Both the position numbers and the translations under genes were made by a program. Shown piece by piece: positions 27,031 through 39,415 of a stretch of 64,000 nucleotides of DNA (its first letter is position 1; each line of letters starts with the position of its first letter). Location of the stretch: positions 27,328,249 through 27,392,248 of the forward strand of contig OZ014411.1 of the NCBI GenBank assembly GCA_963965975.1, written 5' to 3'. Under the pieces are notes generated by a model, which made no database searches, was not told the origin of the DNA, and was given only the letters and a program-made list of their open reading frames with translations. The DNA is from Xestospongia bergquistia. Lineage: Eukaryota; Porifera; Demospongiae; Haplosclerida; Petrosiidae.

Positions 27031-29659
27031 TCAATAATTTTTGATTTTTCTTTGTTGGAGTGTACAATTAACATTATCTAGAGGCTGAGATGTGGCTCTC
27101 TGAACTGAAATCAGTTCATAATCAGGAGGGAGTTGAAAAGTAAATTTTTGAAAAAGACGAGAGAGCAACAGTTTAGCTTCCATCTAAATTAATGAACAAA
27201 TGAAAACAAATTTAACAATTGTAACTAACCATTGCAAAATGTTTCCCAATACATGAACGTAAACCAACACCAAATGGAAAATAAACTAATGAGCTAGGTC
27301 TAAAATAAAGTAAATAATTATAATATGAACTATAACATAGTTATTGTCATCAATTTTAATATAATAAGTCATTTAATATACTTACTGTTGTTTATCTGGA
27401 GCAAATCTATCAGGATCAAAGGTATCAGGATCATCAAAATATTTTGACATACGGCAATAACAGTTAGTAGGAACCTGTATTAAAATTATAACTATATAGT
27501 ATGTATGAATTATCTACATACAGTAATATATGTATTTCCTGGTATGTTATAGCCAGACAATTCAATTCCTTCTTTAGGAGAAGTTTTCATACTAATTCCA
27601 ACTGGTGGATGAAGACGAAGAACTTCTTGAATGACCTATATCATTAAAATTAATGTACATTAATACACAAAAAGTGAAACAAACCTGTTCAGTGTACTTT
27701 AGTTTATTGAGATCATCAGCAGTTATAGTATCTTTGTCACCTAATACTTCATCAATCTCAGCCAAAAGTCTTGTTAAGTCAAATCAGAGAGCTCTAGTAT
27801 ACATGATAACATTTTATACTCACTTTGTCAACACTTGAGGATGTTGAAGTATCATTGCAACAGCAAAGGATAATGTATTAGCAGTTGTCTCATGTCCTTA
27901 GCAATATAATCAATATAATAATTATGTAATGTTCTAAAAATTACTTACCAGCAATAAAGAATGTCATAAAGTCGTCCACTAATTGTTCAATGTCAGTTGT
28001 ATAATCAGCTTCTACAGTATAAAGTATAGATACACTATTAATGTTAATACCAATATATGCTAGCTTACGTGTAGTCTTTAGTATACAACTTAATATATCA
28101 TGTGGTATAGTCTCCCCTCTCTCAATGGATGATATTCGTTTCATTATGCAGTCTCTACCAATAGTACGCACTGCTCTAATAGCCTCAGCATGTTGTCTAG
28201 CATCAAAAGGATGAAGATACTAGAGAAAGCTTTGAAGTAAACAACATATGTATCTCATACTAACTTGATATGGCATTATTAATAGATTAAATTGTTTCTG
28301 TATTCCACACATTACAGAAACAATCAAAGATCGTATATGTCCATCACTTTTAACAAATTTTAAACCTAGTTTTTCAGGAGTCCACTCAGAAAAGTCAGAT
28401 GAAAACCCAACCTACACCCATATGTCATAATAATCATCAACATTATAAAGTTTACCTTGCTAATGATATCTAATGTAACATTAGACAATTCTAACTTCAT
28501 TGGTACTGGAGTCTTTCCATCTGCTGACTTTTGTAATTTCTCAATTAGTGAATCTGTACACTTTACAAAGGAAGGGATGAGCCCCTTGAGAAATCTAAGA
28601 AATACATTAACAATTAGTTATCTTAGACTATACATTAATATAGTTTTATTAAATTAAATTGACTATATACTATTTCATACCCTCTATTAAATGCTGGATC
28701 ATAAATCTTTCTTCGTGGTTTCCACTCTTCATTGTCTATAATTGTGAAGAGCCCTTTACCTAGTAGCCTGTACAATGATAAAAAGGTGCCCATTACAAGG
28801 ACTAGCAAAGTTGAACAAACCTTTCTCCACATAGATTAACAAACCATTTATAAGCCATGAAAGATTTAATATATTTAGGATTAGTCAATAGATTCTATAA
28901 ACAGTAAGTTGTACATTAAATAGCAAAGATGTACATACCTTAGCTCCTTCAGCATCCATACACACAACAAGAGGACTAGTGAATAAGAACAATACAAAAA
29001 CAGGAGGACTACCAGCCATCTCATGACTACCAATGGAAATAAAAAGCAAGTGAAATCTTTGAATATTTGTTTTATTAACTTACAGTTTCAACACAGTATA
29101 ATTAAATGGTCTATCTTCACCATACTGTTTTTTAGTGTCATTAAAGAATTTTAGGTGACCACCAAAGAAACTGAAAAAAGAATTACAGACATCAATTATG
29201 TAATTGTATCCTTAAAAGACAACTTTAGTAACTTATTAGTAATGGGATTCTATATTATAATAAAAAAATAATATGATATCTTAAACCTTAAGACCAAAGA
29301 TCATAGTAAACAACATCCAATACCAGTTTTTATTGACTCCTACTATTGTTAACATAAAGTACACTAACACTACAAGTAATAGTGATAGTTACATCTCTTG
29401 TTTAGTATATACATTAAATAATTATACTGTATTATAACAGGATGAATACTTGACTAAATGGTATTACTGACCTGTATAGTGGAGGTGATGGTATATGGGA
29501 ATATTGATGACGTAAAAACAATATGTAGCAAGTAAGAAGAGCAAAAGCAAATAGTGTCACTATTAATACTGAGCTGAGTACAGTGATCACAACTGATATA
29601 ATAGGAACATCTTGAAGTAGTAACACCTTAAATAGTAACATGTTAGAAAATTTCTCCAT
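27031..29659 (-). CDS. Cytochrome P450, CYP46-like, copy 1
   Basis: About 15 small exons on the minus strand, from ATG 29657-29659 to TGA 27031-27033. The product, about 500 residues, opens with an N-terminal membrane anchor (VLSSVLIVTLFAFALL) and a proline-rich IPSPPLYR hinge. Further on it has the I-helix AGHETTAN, the K-helix ExxR (EVLR), the FDPDRF motif and an intact heme loop FPFGVGLRSCIGKHFA with the Cys thiolate ligand. Overall order and blocks such as TIGRDCIMKR, GETIPHDILSCILK and QPLDNVNCTL resemble cholesterol 24-hydroxylase (CYP46A). It is likely an ER-bound sterol or lipid monooxygenase; the substrate is unknown. No stop or frameshift was noticed. It is the first of three tandem copies, and its exons look more like copy 3 than copy 2. 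Confidence 0.88.
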
Positions 29660-29715
29660 TTTAATTTGAGTCTAGTAGTACTGATATTTTCTTGGGAAAA
29701 CAAAAGTGGTAGTAT

Positions 29716-30570
29716 ACTAGTATGATGTCTTATTTATACTGAGATACTGGGCTAGTAATTTATCTAGCACCTCACGCAATACCAGTAAGTATGTCATTCA
29801 CACGTATGTATTAGTAACAACTGATGAAACAATGACTCTGATGCAACTTCCTGTATTATTCCTTCTTTATTACAAAGCTCATATCCGCAGCAACATCAGA
29901 CTTGTCCAAGAAGCAATTATAGACGTCACATCCGGTGTACTTTGGCAATTGATAGATATTAATACATAGATTTGATCTATAGGAATCTTGTAAGAAAAGA
30001 CAATGGATTAAAGATTTAACATATCAAAAACTGATACATCCAAATAATGGTCCTGATAAAACAATGCAAAAACGTTTTGCTTCACCAATAAACCAGTGGA
30101 CTTCAAACTTACAAAAAGCAAAAAGGAAAGATTTCTTACAAGTAATGCAATAAGTAGAAGTACATGTCCATCTAAAGAGAATATAAAGTCAGGCATTGCA
30201 AGGGCCATAGTTTATTAAAATTCCACACAAAGCAATGACAATAGACACAATTACATATTACTAATAATTACAAATACTCCAGATTTGATGTTACTATAGT
30301 AATGATCATTCCTCACAAACTTTATCTTATGATAGACAAGTCTATTTTCCTTCCTCTTTTATTTTCATTTGAACTCAAAATTTTTCAACTCTGAGGGCCC
30401 ATGTCAAAGAAACATATACAGTATAAATTATATATGTAGCATAACATGTGGAATTTAAATGTATGTAATTTCTCTAATTTCCACTTTTGCAAAATGTATG
30501 TCATACATAAATATTTCACTTACATCATATGTGTTGTATATACACATCATATGTTACATATATGTATCAT
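29716..30570. promoter_or_regulatory. Upstream region of P450 copy 1
   Basis: The part at 29716-29960 is clearly homologous to the sequence upstream of copy 3 (38930-39190), including ACATCACGCAATACCAGTAAG-like and TGATGCAACTTCCTGTATTA blocks, so it probably holds the conserved promoter. The rest is AT-rich with no supported gene; a short minus-strand open frame at 30008-30208 resembles nothing known. Confidence 0.5.
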
Positions 30571-31250
30571 ATAACTGTTTACTATGTATATATGTGATGT
30601 AACTTTCTTTGAATAAAGAATTATAGCATTAAAAGTAATGGAGCAGCTAACAAAGATAAATGCAAATAACCACATACAAAAGCCTTGCTAGTTAAGTTGC
30701 CTAAGCTTGAGCATATAAAGGGATACTCTCTATGTAGAGTTTATTCTCACTAGAAGTAATGGAATATATTACTACAATCAGAGGAGCTCACATCAGGAAT
30801 ACCAGTATACCCAGAGTTGCAGATGGACAGACATAATGGAGATTCCAAGACAAAAGAGTTGTCACAGACATCAACAATCAGCTCGTCACCTGTAATGACA
30901 AGTACACACACACATGTGCGCACACACAAAATTGAAAGAGGTGTGGAGCTAGTGAAGGAGATGATGAATAGGACAAAGAAAGAAACAGCCCCAATTCCAC
31001 AGATTTATCACCAAGCACTGCATGCAGGAAATAGCCTAGCATGAGAATCAAGGGAATGTTACTGCTGTTCTGTTGTCCTTTTCCTCAATGAGATCTAACT
31101 TCTACAGAAAGCATGACAGGTTGCCTCCACTTCCACATTCAATTGATAATTAAAATTTGATGGAGAATGGCCCAAAATCCTGAATGGAGAATACTTCATG
31201 CTTTGGTCTAGAGATTGTGTCTTTATGTTTTCCACCATCAATATTGTTAC
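30571..31250 (+). pseudogene. Remnant of FLYWCH/MULE-type transposon protein, copy A
   Basis: A plus-strand block beginning near ATG 30760 reads, in shifting frames, EYITTIRGAH, then WRFQDKRVVTDINNQLVTC with DKHTHT (a FLYWCH zinc-finger-like end), then VELVKEMMNRTKKETAPIP and a stretch like SFSSMRSNFYRKH. This order resembles FLYWCH-domain N-termini of MULE-type transposase proteins. Frames are broken by shifts and stops. An almost identical block lies at 35401-36080 as part of the P450 segmental duplication. The family call is tentative. Confidence 0.5.
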
Positions 31251-31401
31251 TATATCATTTTAGAGGGTGGGTTTTATTTGTATCATGTAATATGTTTATA
31301 AAAATAACAACAATAAATCATTCTATAGTTATTTTAATTAATGCTTGAATTAATTATTAAAAAAATAAATTATTAACAGAATCAAAGGTAGACTATTATG
31401 G

Positions 31402-34015
31402 TCAATTGATTTTATTTCTTTGTTGAAGTGTACAGTTAACATTATCTTGAGGCTGAGATGTGATTCTCTGAACTGAAATCAATTCATAATTAGGAGGGAG
31501 TTGAAAAGTAAATTTTTGAAAAAGACAAGAGAGCAATAGTTTAGCTTCCATCTAAATTAACGAACAAGTGAAAACAAATTTAACAATTGTAACTAACCAT
31601 TGCAAAATGTTTCCCAATACATGAACGTAAACCAACACCAAATGGAAAATAAACTAATGAGCTAGGTCTAAAATAAAGTAAATAATTATAATATGAACTA
31701 TAACATAGTTATTGTCATCAATTTTAATATAATAAGTCATTTAATATACTTACTGTTGTTTATCTGGAGCAAATCTATCAGGATCAAAGGTATCAGGATC
31801 ATCAAAATATTTTGACATACGGCAAAAACAGTTAGTAGGAACCTGTATTAAAATTATAACTATATAGTATGTATGAATTATCTACATACAGTAATATATG
31901 TATTTCCTGGTATGTAATAGCCAGACAATTCAATTCCTTCTTTAGGAGAAGATTTCATACTATATCCTACTGGTGGATGAAGACGAAGAACTTCTTGAAT
32001 GATCTATATCATTAAAATTAATGTACATACATTAATACACAAAAAGTGAATCAAACCTGTTCAGTGTATTTTAGTTGATTGAGATCATCAGCAGTTATAG
32101 TATCTTTATCACCTAATACTTCATCAATCTCAGCCAAAAGTCTTGTTAAGTCAAATCAGAGAGCTCTAGTATACATGATAACATTTTATACTCACTTTGT
32201 CAGCACTTGAGGATGTTGAAGTATCATTGCAACAGCAAAAGATAATGCATTAGCAGTTGTCTCATGACCTTTGCAATATAATCAATATAATAATTATGTA
32301 ATGTTCTAAAAATTACTTACCAGCAAGAAAGAATGTCATAAAATCATCCACTAATTGTTCAATGTCAGTTGTATGATCTGCTTCTACAGTATAAAGTATA
32401 GATACACTATTAATGTTAATACCAATATATGCTAGCTTACGTGTAGTCTTTAGTATACAACTTAATATATCATGTGGTATAGTCTCCCCTCTCTCAATAG
32501 ATGATATTCTTTTCATTATGCAGTCTCTACCAATAGTACGCAATGCTCTAATAGCCTCAGCATGTTGCCTAGCATCAAAAGGATGAAGATACTAGAGAAG
32601 GTTTTGAATTAAGCTATATAAGTATCTCATACTAACTTGATATGGCATCATTAATAGATTAAGTTGTTTCTGTGTTCCAAATATCACAGAAACAATCAAA
32701 GACCGTATATGTCCATCACTTTTAACAAGTTTTAAACCTAGTTTTTCAGGAGTCCACTCAGAAAAGTCAGATGAAAACCCAACCTATACCCATATGTCAT
32801 AATAATCATCAAAAACATTATAAAGTTTACCTTGCTAATGATATCTAACGTAACATTAGACAATTCTAACTTCATTGGTACTGGAGTCTTTCCGTCTGCA
32901 TATTTTTGTAATTTCTCAATTAGTGAATCTGTACACTTTACAAAGGAAGGTACAAGTCCCTTGAGAAATCTAAGAAATATATTAAGAATTGGTTTCCTTA
33001 GACAAGTAACAATATAATTTTATTAAATTAAATTAACTATATACTAATTCTTACCCTCTATTAAATGCTGGATCATAAACCTTTCTTCGTGGTTTCCACT
33101 CTTCATTGTCCAAAATTGTGAAGAGCCCTTTACCTAATAGCCTGTACAATGAGAAAAAAGATGCCCAGTATATACAAGGACTAGCAAAGCTGAACATACC
33201 TTTCTCCACAGAGATTAATGAACCATTTATAAGCCATGTAAGACTTAGAATGTTTGGGATTAGTCAAAAGATTCTATAAACAGTAAATTATACAAAAAAT
33301 AGCAAAGATACGGTATATATACCTTTGCTCCTTCAGGATCCATACAAACAACAAGAGGACTAGTGAATAAAAACAATACAAACACAGGAGGGCTACTAGC
33401 CATTTCATGACTAATAATAGAAATAAATAGCAAGTGAAATCATTGAATATTTGTTTTATTAACTTACAGTTTCAACAAGGTGTAATTAAATGGTCTATCT
33501 TCACCATATTGTTTTCTAACGTCATTAAAGAATTTTAAGTGACCACCAAAGAAGCTGCAAAAGAATTACAGACATCAATTATGTAATTGTATTCTTAAAG
33601 ACAATTTTGCTAACTTATTAGTAATAGAATCCTATATTATAATGAAAATTAGTAGTATACCTAAACCATAAGCCCAAAGATCATAGTAATCAACATCCAA
33701 TGCCAACTTTTATGGACTCACAATATTGTTAACATAAAGCACACTATTATTATTACAAATAATAGTGATAGTTACATCTATTAATTAGTATATATATTAT
33801 AGCTGGATGAATAATTAACTAAATGACCTGTATAGTGGAGGTGATGGTATATGGGAATACTGATGATGTATAAACAATATGTAGCAAGTAAGAAGAGCAA
33901 AAGCAAATAGTGTCACTATTAATACTGAGCTGAGTGCAGTGACTGCAACTGATATAATAGGAACATCTTGAAGTAGTAACACCTTAAACAGTAACATGTC
34001 AGAAAATTTCTCCAT
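31402..34015 (-). CDS. Cytochrome P450, CYP46-like, copy 2
   Basis: Same exon plan as copy 1, ATG 34013-34015 to TGA 31402-31404. The anchor, AGHETTAN, ExxR and heme loop (GLRSCIGKHFA) are all intact. It differs from copies 1 and 3 at scattered sites, such as FFLAG instead of FFIAG before the I-helix motif, and a K-to-Y change in the segment after CADGK-like sequence near 32905. Reading is open across all exons that I checked. The homologous upstream region present in copies 1 and 3 is missing beyond about 55 bases from the start codon, replaced by a truncated transposon, so its expression may differ. Confidence 0.87.
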
Positions 34016-34068
34016 TATAATTTGAGTATTGAGTATTTTCTCGGGAAAACAAAAGTGGTAATGTGCTA

Positions 34069-35402
34069 AGGTCTGTTCGTGTTCACCTTGCAGGTAGAAA
34101 AATTATCATAACTTTCTAATAACTCGACCAAATTCAAAATTTCAAAGTCAGGTGGTCTTCTGACGACCATCCGGTTCTTTTGATGTCATTTTTATATGAA
34201 TACGACCCACAAGAACAAGATTTGTTGTACTTTCCATAAGTAAAGTATAAGAGATGCCATTGACCACGAGGAATGTGATCTCGTTAATCAATAAAATGGC
34301 TGCTGCTTGAAGAGAGAAACCAGCACGGTAAGCAATAGTTCTAACTGTAAAAGTTTAATTATATAGATATAGGTAAAATAAATTGAATATAACTATTGCG
34401 TATGAGAATAAACACAAACAGAAGTATTACTGAAATCAGACTTGGATAAAAAAATATTATAAAAGTTATGACAGTGGTAATACATTGTCTAAAAAATCTT
34501 GATCAAAGTCTTTAAAAATCTCAGTTAAGTCACACCTTGGATCAGTACATATTGTTTGTGTAGGTTCTGTTATTTTTTGTAGTGCTTCATATATTAACTG
34601 TCTCTCATCTTTGTCCATCATGTCATTGTCAGTGTCAGTGTTATCATCATCGTCACTATCATCTTCTCCAAGTTCAATTATAAATTCTTCTATTGTATCC
34701 TCAATAAGTCCATCTTTTTCAAAGTATTCATTTTCTATGTCCACAACATGTCTACAAAAATTCCTCCACATGTCAGTTGTTGTATATGTAAACCCATCAG
34801 GTGTGAGCCGTTTAATTTCTGGTAAGTTGTATGTCTTATTATGTTTAGCTACAGAGCCTTTCACAGAAGCCCATGCTAACTCTATTGGATTGAGTTCACA
34901 ATGAGCTACTGGTAACCTTAAAACTGTATGTCCATGTGTGTGTGCTGCTTCATCAGTAAGGTACAAAGGTGCTGGTCTGTGTTGTTTTACTTTCTCTAGT
35001 AATGTCTTTTTAATGTCCTTGTCATCATATTCTATGTTATGTTCGTCTAACCATTTTTTAATATCATCTTTTCTGTTTGCAGTTGTTGGAGGTTTGTCCT
35101 TTTGTTTTGTGGCGTTGTCTAAAACTATCACAGATGTAGGTGGAATGTTTGGAAGTAGCTGTTGTGTAAACCATTCCATAAAGTGTTCTGAATTCATTTC
35201 ATCATGATAGTCTGCTGAGTTTGTCTTAGATCTAAAAACCAAGTCTGCACCAGAAACCCAACCTTCCACTCCACCAGCATGAACCACAATCAATCGTTGA
35301 CCTTTCCCACTTGGCACCTTTCATCCTCCTTTACCATCGATGTCTACCCAAATATGTTCTTTACAGTGATGTGTGTTTACCCATGTTTCGTCAGTATAGA
35401 TT
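34069..35402 (-). mobile_element. Truncated DDE (Tc1/IS630-like) transposon with broken transposase
   Basis: On the minus strand an open frame from 35317 to 34466 encodes 283 residues of a DDE_3-type transposase: VIVLDNATKQ (second Asp) and LPVAHCELNPIELAWASVKG (third acidic residue, Glu), followed by a C-terminal acidic tail. The first catalytic Asp lies upstream in YTDETWVNTHH (around 35370-35395), separated from the main frame by one in-frame TGA. The N-terminal DNA-binding part is absent because the homology stops abruptly at about 35402, where the duplicated P450 intergenic block begins. Sequence at about 34070 (GGTCTGTTCGTGTTCACC) may be the surviving terminal repeat. The element is dead as it stands. 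Confidence 0.78.
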
Positions 35403-36080
35403 TAACTGTTTACTATGTATATATGTGATGTAACTTTCTTTGAATAAAGAATTATAGCATTAAAAGTAATGGAGCAGCTAACAAAGATAAATGCAAATAA
35501 CCACATACAAATGCCTTGCTAGTTAAGTTGCCTAAGCTTGAGCATATAAAGGGATACTCTCTATGTAGAGTTTATTCTCACTAGAAGTAATGGAATTTAT
35601 TACTACAATCAGAGGAGCTCACATCAGGAATACCAGTATACCCTCAATGAAAGAGTTGCAGATGGACAGACATAATGGAGATTCCAAGACAAAAGAGTTG
35701 TCACAGACATCAACAATCAGCTTGTCACCTGTAATGACAAGCACACACACACATGCACGCACACAAAATCGAAAGAGTTGTGGAGCTAGTGAAGGAGATG
35801 ATGAAGAGTACTAAGAAAGAAACAGCCCCAATTCCACAGATTTATCACCAAGCACTGCAGGAAATAGCCTGGCATGAGAATCAAGGGAATGTTACTGCTG
35901 TTCTATTGTCCTTTTCCTCAATGAGATCTAACTTCTACAGAAAGCATGAGAGTTTGCCTCCACTTCCACATTCCATTGATAATTAAAATTTGATGGAGAA
36001 TGGCCCAAAATCCTAAATGGAGAATACTTCATGCTTTGGTCTAGAGATCGTGTCTTTATGTTTTCCACCATCAATATTGT
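35403..36080 (+). pseudogene. Remnant of FLYWCH/MULE-type transposon protein, copy B
   Basis: Near-identical to the block at 30571-31250. Here the second part is longer in one frame: VELVKEMMKSTKKETAPIP, IYHQALQEIAWHENQGN and SFSSMRSNFYRKHESLPPLP. A 12-base insertion near 35643 distinguishes it from copy A. It is broken by frameshifts. It was most likely copied together with the P450 gene instead of inserting independently. Confidence 0.5.
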
Positions 36081-36228
36081 TAATATACTATATTAGAGGG
36101 TGGTTTTTATTTGTATCATGTTTATAAAAATAACAACAAAAAAATCGTTCTATAGTTATTTTAATTAATGCTTGAATTGATTATAAAAAGAATGAATTAT
36201 TAACAAAATCAAAGGTAGAACATTTTGG

Positions 36229-38871
36229 TCAATTAATTTTTTTTCTTTGTTGAAGGGTACAATTAACATTATCTTGAGGTTGAGATGTGGTTCTCTGAAC
36301 TGAAATCAATTCATAATCAGGAGGAAGTTGAAAAGTAAATTTTTGAAAAAGACGAGAGAGCAAGAGTTTAGCTTCCATCTAAAATAATGAACAAGTGAAA
36401 ACAAATTTAACAATTGTAACTAACCATTGCAAAATGTTTCTCAATACATGAACGTAAACCAACACCAAATGGAAAATAAACTAATGAGCTAGGTCTAAAA
36501 TAAAATAGATAATTATAGACAATATAATATGAACTATAACATACATCAATTTTAATATTTGTAAGTCATTTAATATACTTACTGTTGTTTATCTGGAGCA
36601 AATCTATCAGGATCAAAGGTATCAGGATCATCAAAATATTTTGACATACGGCAATAACAGTTAGTAGGAACCTGTATTAAAATTATAACTATATAGTATG
36701 TATGAATTATCTACATACACAAATATATGTATTTCCTGGTATGTAATAGCCAGACAATTCAATTCCTTCTTTAGGAGAAGTTTTCATACTAATTCCAACT
36801 GGTGGATGAAGACGAAGAACTTCTTGAATGACCTATATCATCAAAATTAATGTACATTAACACACAAAAAGTGAAACAAACCTGTTCAGTGTACTTTAGT
36901 TTATTGAGATCATCAGCAGTTATAGTATCTTTATCACCTAATACTTCGTCAATCTCAACCAAAAGTCTTGTTAAGTGAAATCAGAGAGCTCTAGTATACA
37001 TGATAACATTTTATACTCACTTTGTCAACACTTGAGGATGTTGAAGTATCATTGCAACAGCAAAAGATAATGCATTAGCAGTTGTCTCATGTCCTTAGCA
37101 ATATAATCAATATAATGTTTATGTAGTGTTCTAAAAATTACTTACCAGCAATAAAGAATGTCATAAAATCATCCACTAATTGTTCAATGTCAGTTGTATG
37201 ATCTGCTTCTACAGTATAAAGTATAGATACACTATTAATGTTTATACCAATATATGCTAGCTTACGTGTAGTCTTTAGTATACAACTTAATATATCATGT
37301 GGTATAGTCTCCCCTCTCTCAATGGATGATATTCGTTTCATTATGCAGTCTCTACCAATAGTACGCACTGCTCTAATAGCCTCAGCATGTTGTCTAGCAT
37401 CAAAAGGATGAAGATACTAGAGAAAGCTTTGAAGTAAACAACATATTTATCACATACTAACTTGATATGGCATCATTAATAGATTAAATTGTTTCTGTAT
37501 TCCACACATTACAGAAACAATCAAAGATCGTATATGTCCATCACTTTTAACTAGTTTTAAACCTAGTTTTTCAGGAGTCCACTCAGAAAAGTCAGATGAA
37601 AACCCAACCTACACCCATATGTCATAATAATCATCAACATTATAAAGTTTACCTTGCTAATAATATCTAATGTAACATTAGACAATTCCAACTTCATTGG
37701 TACTGGAGTCTTTCCATCTGCTGACTTTTGTAATTTCTCAATTAGTGAATCTGCACACTTTACAAAGGAAGGGACAAGTCCCTTGAGAAACCTAAGAGAT
37801 ACATGAACAATTATTTTGCTATAGACTATACATTGTATTAACAATATAGTTTTATTAAATTAAATTGACTATATACTAATTCTTACCCTCTATTAAATGC
37901 TGGATCATAAATCTTTCTTCGTGGTTTCCACTCTTCATTGTCTATGATTGTAAAGAGCCCTTTACCTAATAGTCTGTACAATGAGAAAAAAGATGCCCAG
38001 TACAAGGACTAGCAAAGTTGAACATACCTTTCTCCACATAGATTAATGAACCATTTATAAGCCATGTAAGATTTAGTATATTTGGGATTAGTCAAAAGAT
38101 TCTATAAACAGTAAAATGTACATTAAATAGCAAAGATGTACATACCTTAGCTCCTTCAGCATCCATACACACAACAAGAGGACTAGTGAATAAGAACAAT
38201 ACAAAAACAGGAGGACTACCAGCCATTTCATGGCTAACAATAGAAATAAAAAGCAAGTGAAATCTTTGAATATTTGTTCTATTAACTTACAGTTTTAACA
38301 TGGTATAATTAAATGGTCTATCTTCACCATATTGCTTTCTAGCGTCATTAAAGAATTTTAGGTGACCACCAAAGAAACTGAAAAAAGAATTACAACATCA
38401 GTTATGTAATTGTATCCTTAAAAGACAACTTTAGTAACTTATGAGTAATGGGATTCCATATTATAATAAGAAAATTATATGATATCTTAAACCTTAAGAC
38501 CAAAGATCATAGTAAACAACATCCAATACCAGTTTTTATTGACTCCTACTATTGTTAACATAAAGTACACTAACACTACAAGTAATAGTGATAGTTACAT
38601 CTCTTGTTTAGTATATACATTAAATAATTATACTGTATTATAACAGGATGAATACTTGACTAAATGGCCATGGTGGTACTGACCTGTATAGTGGAGGTGA
38701 TGGTATATGGGAATACTGATGACGTATAAACAATATATAGCAGATAAGAAGAACAAAAGCAAATAGTGTCACTATTAATACTGAGCTGAGTGCAGTGACT
38801 GCAACTGATATAATAGGAACATCTTGAAGTAGTAACACCTTAAACAGTAATATGTCAGAAAATTTCTCCAT
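36229..38871 (-). CDS. Cytochrome P450, CYP46-like, copy 3 with altered heme motif
   Basis: Same exon plan as copies 1 and 2, ATG 38869-38871 to TGA 36229-36231. The N-terminal anchor, I-helix, ExxR and FDPDRF blocks are present. The heme loop reads GLRSCIEKHFA: the Gly two residues after the heme-ligand Cys, nearly invariant in P450s (FxxGxRxCxG), is Glu, caused by a single base at about 36441 (CTC for CCC on the plus strand). No stop was noticed elsewhere. It could be a recently inactivated copy, a variant allele, or a functional divergence. Upstream sequence (38930-39190) matches that of copy 1. Confidence 0.85.
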
Positions 38872-38879
38872 TATAATTT

Positions 38880-39415
38880 GAGTGTAGTGGTACTGAGTAT
38901 TTTCTCGGAAAAACAGTAAGTGGTAGTGTACTAGTATTATGCCTTATTTATACTGAGTTATTTAACTAATTCATCCAGAACATCACGCAATACCAGTAAG
39001 TATTTCATTCACACGTATATATCAGTAACAACTGATGAAACAACGACACTGATGCAACTTCCTGTATTAATACTATTTCATTGCAAAGCTCATATCCAAG
39101 ACAACACTAGGCCTGCCCACTCAAGGAAGTAATTAAGACGTCTCATCCGGTATACTTTGCTGCAGGATGATAGATATCAATATCTAGTAAGAAAAACCAG
39201 TGGCTTGAGAAAAAAAATGATATTATACATGTATATTACATAATACATAATTGCTATAATTATATTGTAGGCATGAAAAATATTTTTTGTATAATTGAAA
39301 TTGAAAATGTTAGAACAATACTAAAGTTATGGCAAAAATAACAGAAAACAATGCATCTCATTTTTCATATATGCAAAAAAGTTCTATGGATCATGTATAC
39401 ATGTTTATGTAATTA
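38880..39415. promoter_or_regulatory. Upstream region of P450 copy 3 and spacer to NLR
   Basis: 38930-39190 is homologous to 29716-29960 upstream of copy 1. Homology ends near 39190, marking the right edge of the duplication. 39200-39415 is AT-rich and likely includes the NLR 3' UTR. Confidence 0.55.

Noticed and set aside
30008..30208. Minus-strand hydrophobic open frame upstream of P450 copy 1
   Set aside because: No recognisable family, no splice context, and not conserved upstream of the other copies.
34611..35207. Ser/Val-rich open frames on the plus strand
   Set aside because: They lie antisense to the transposase frame and mirror its acidic Asp-rich tail.
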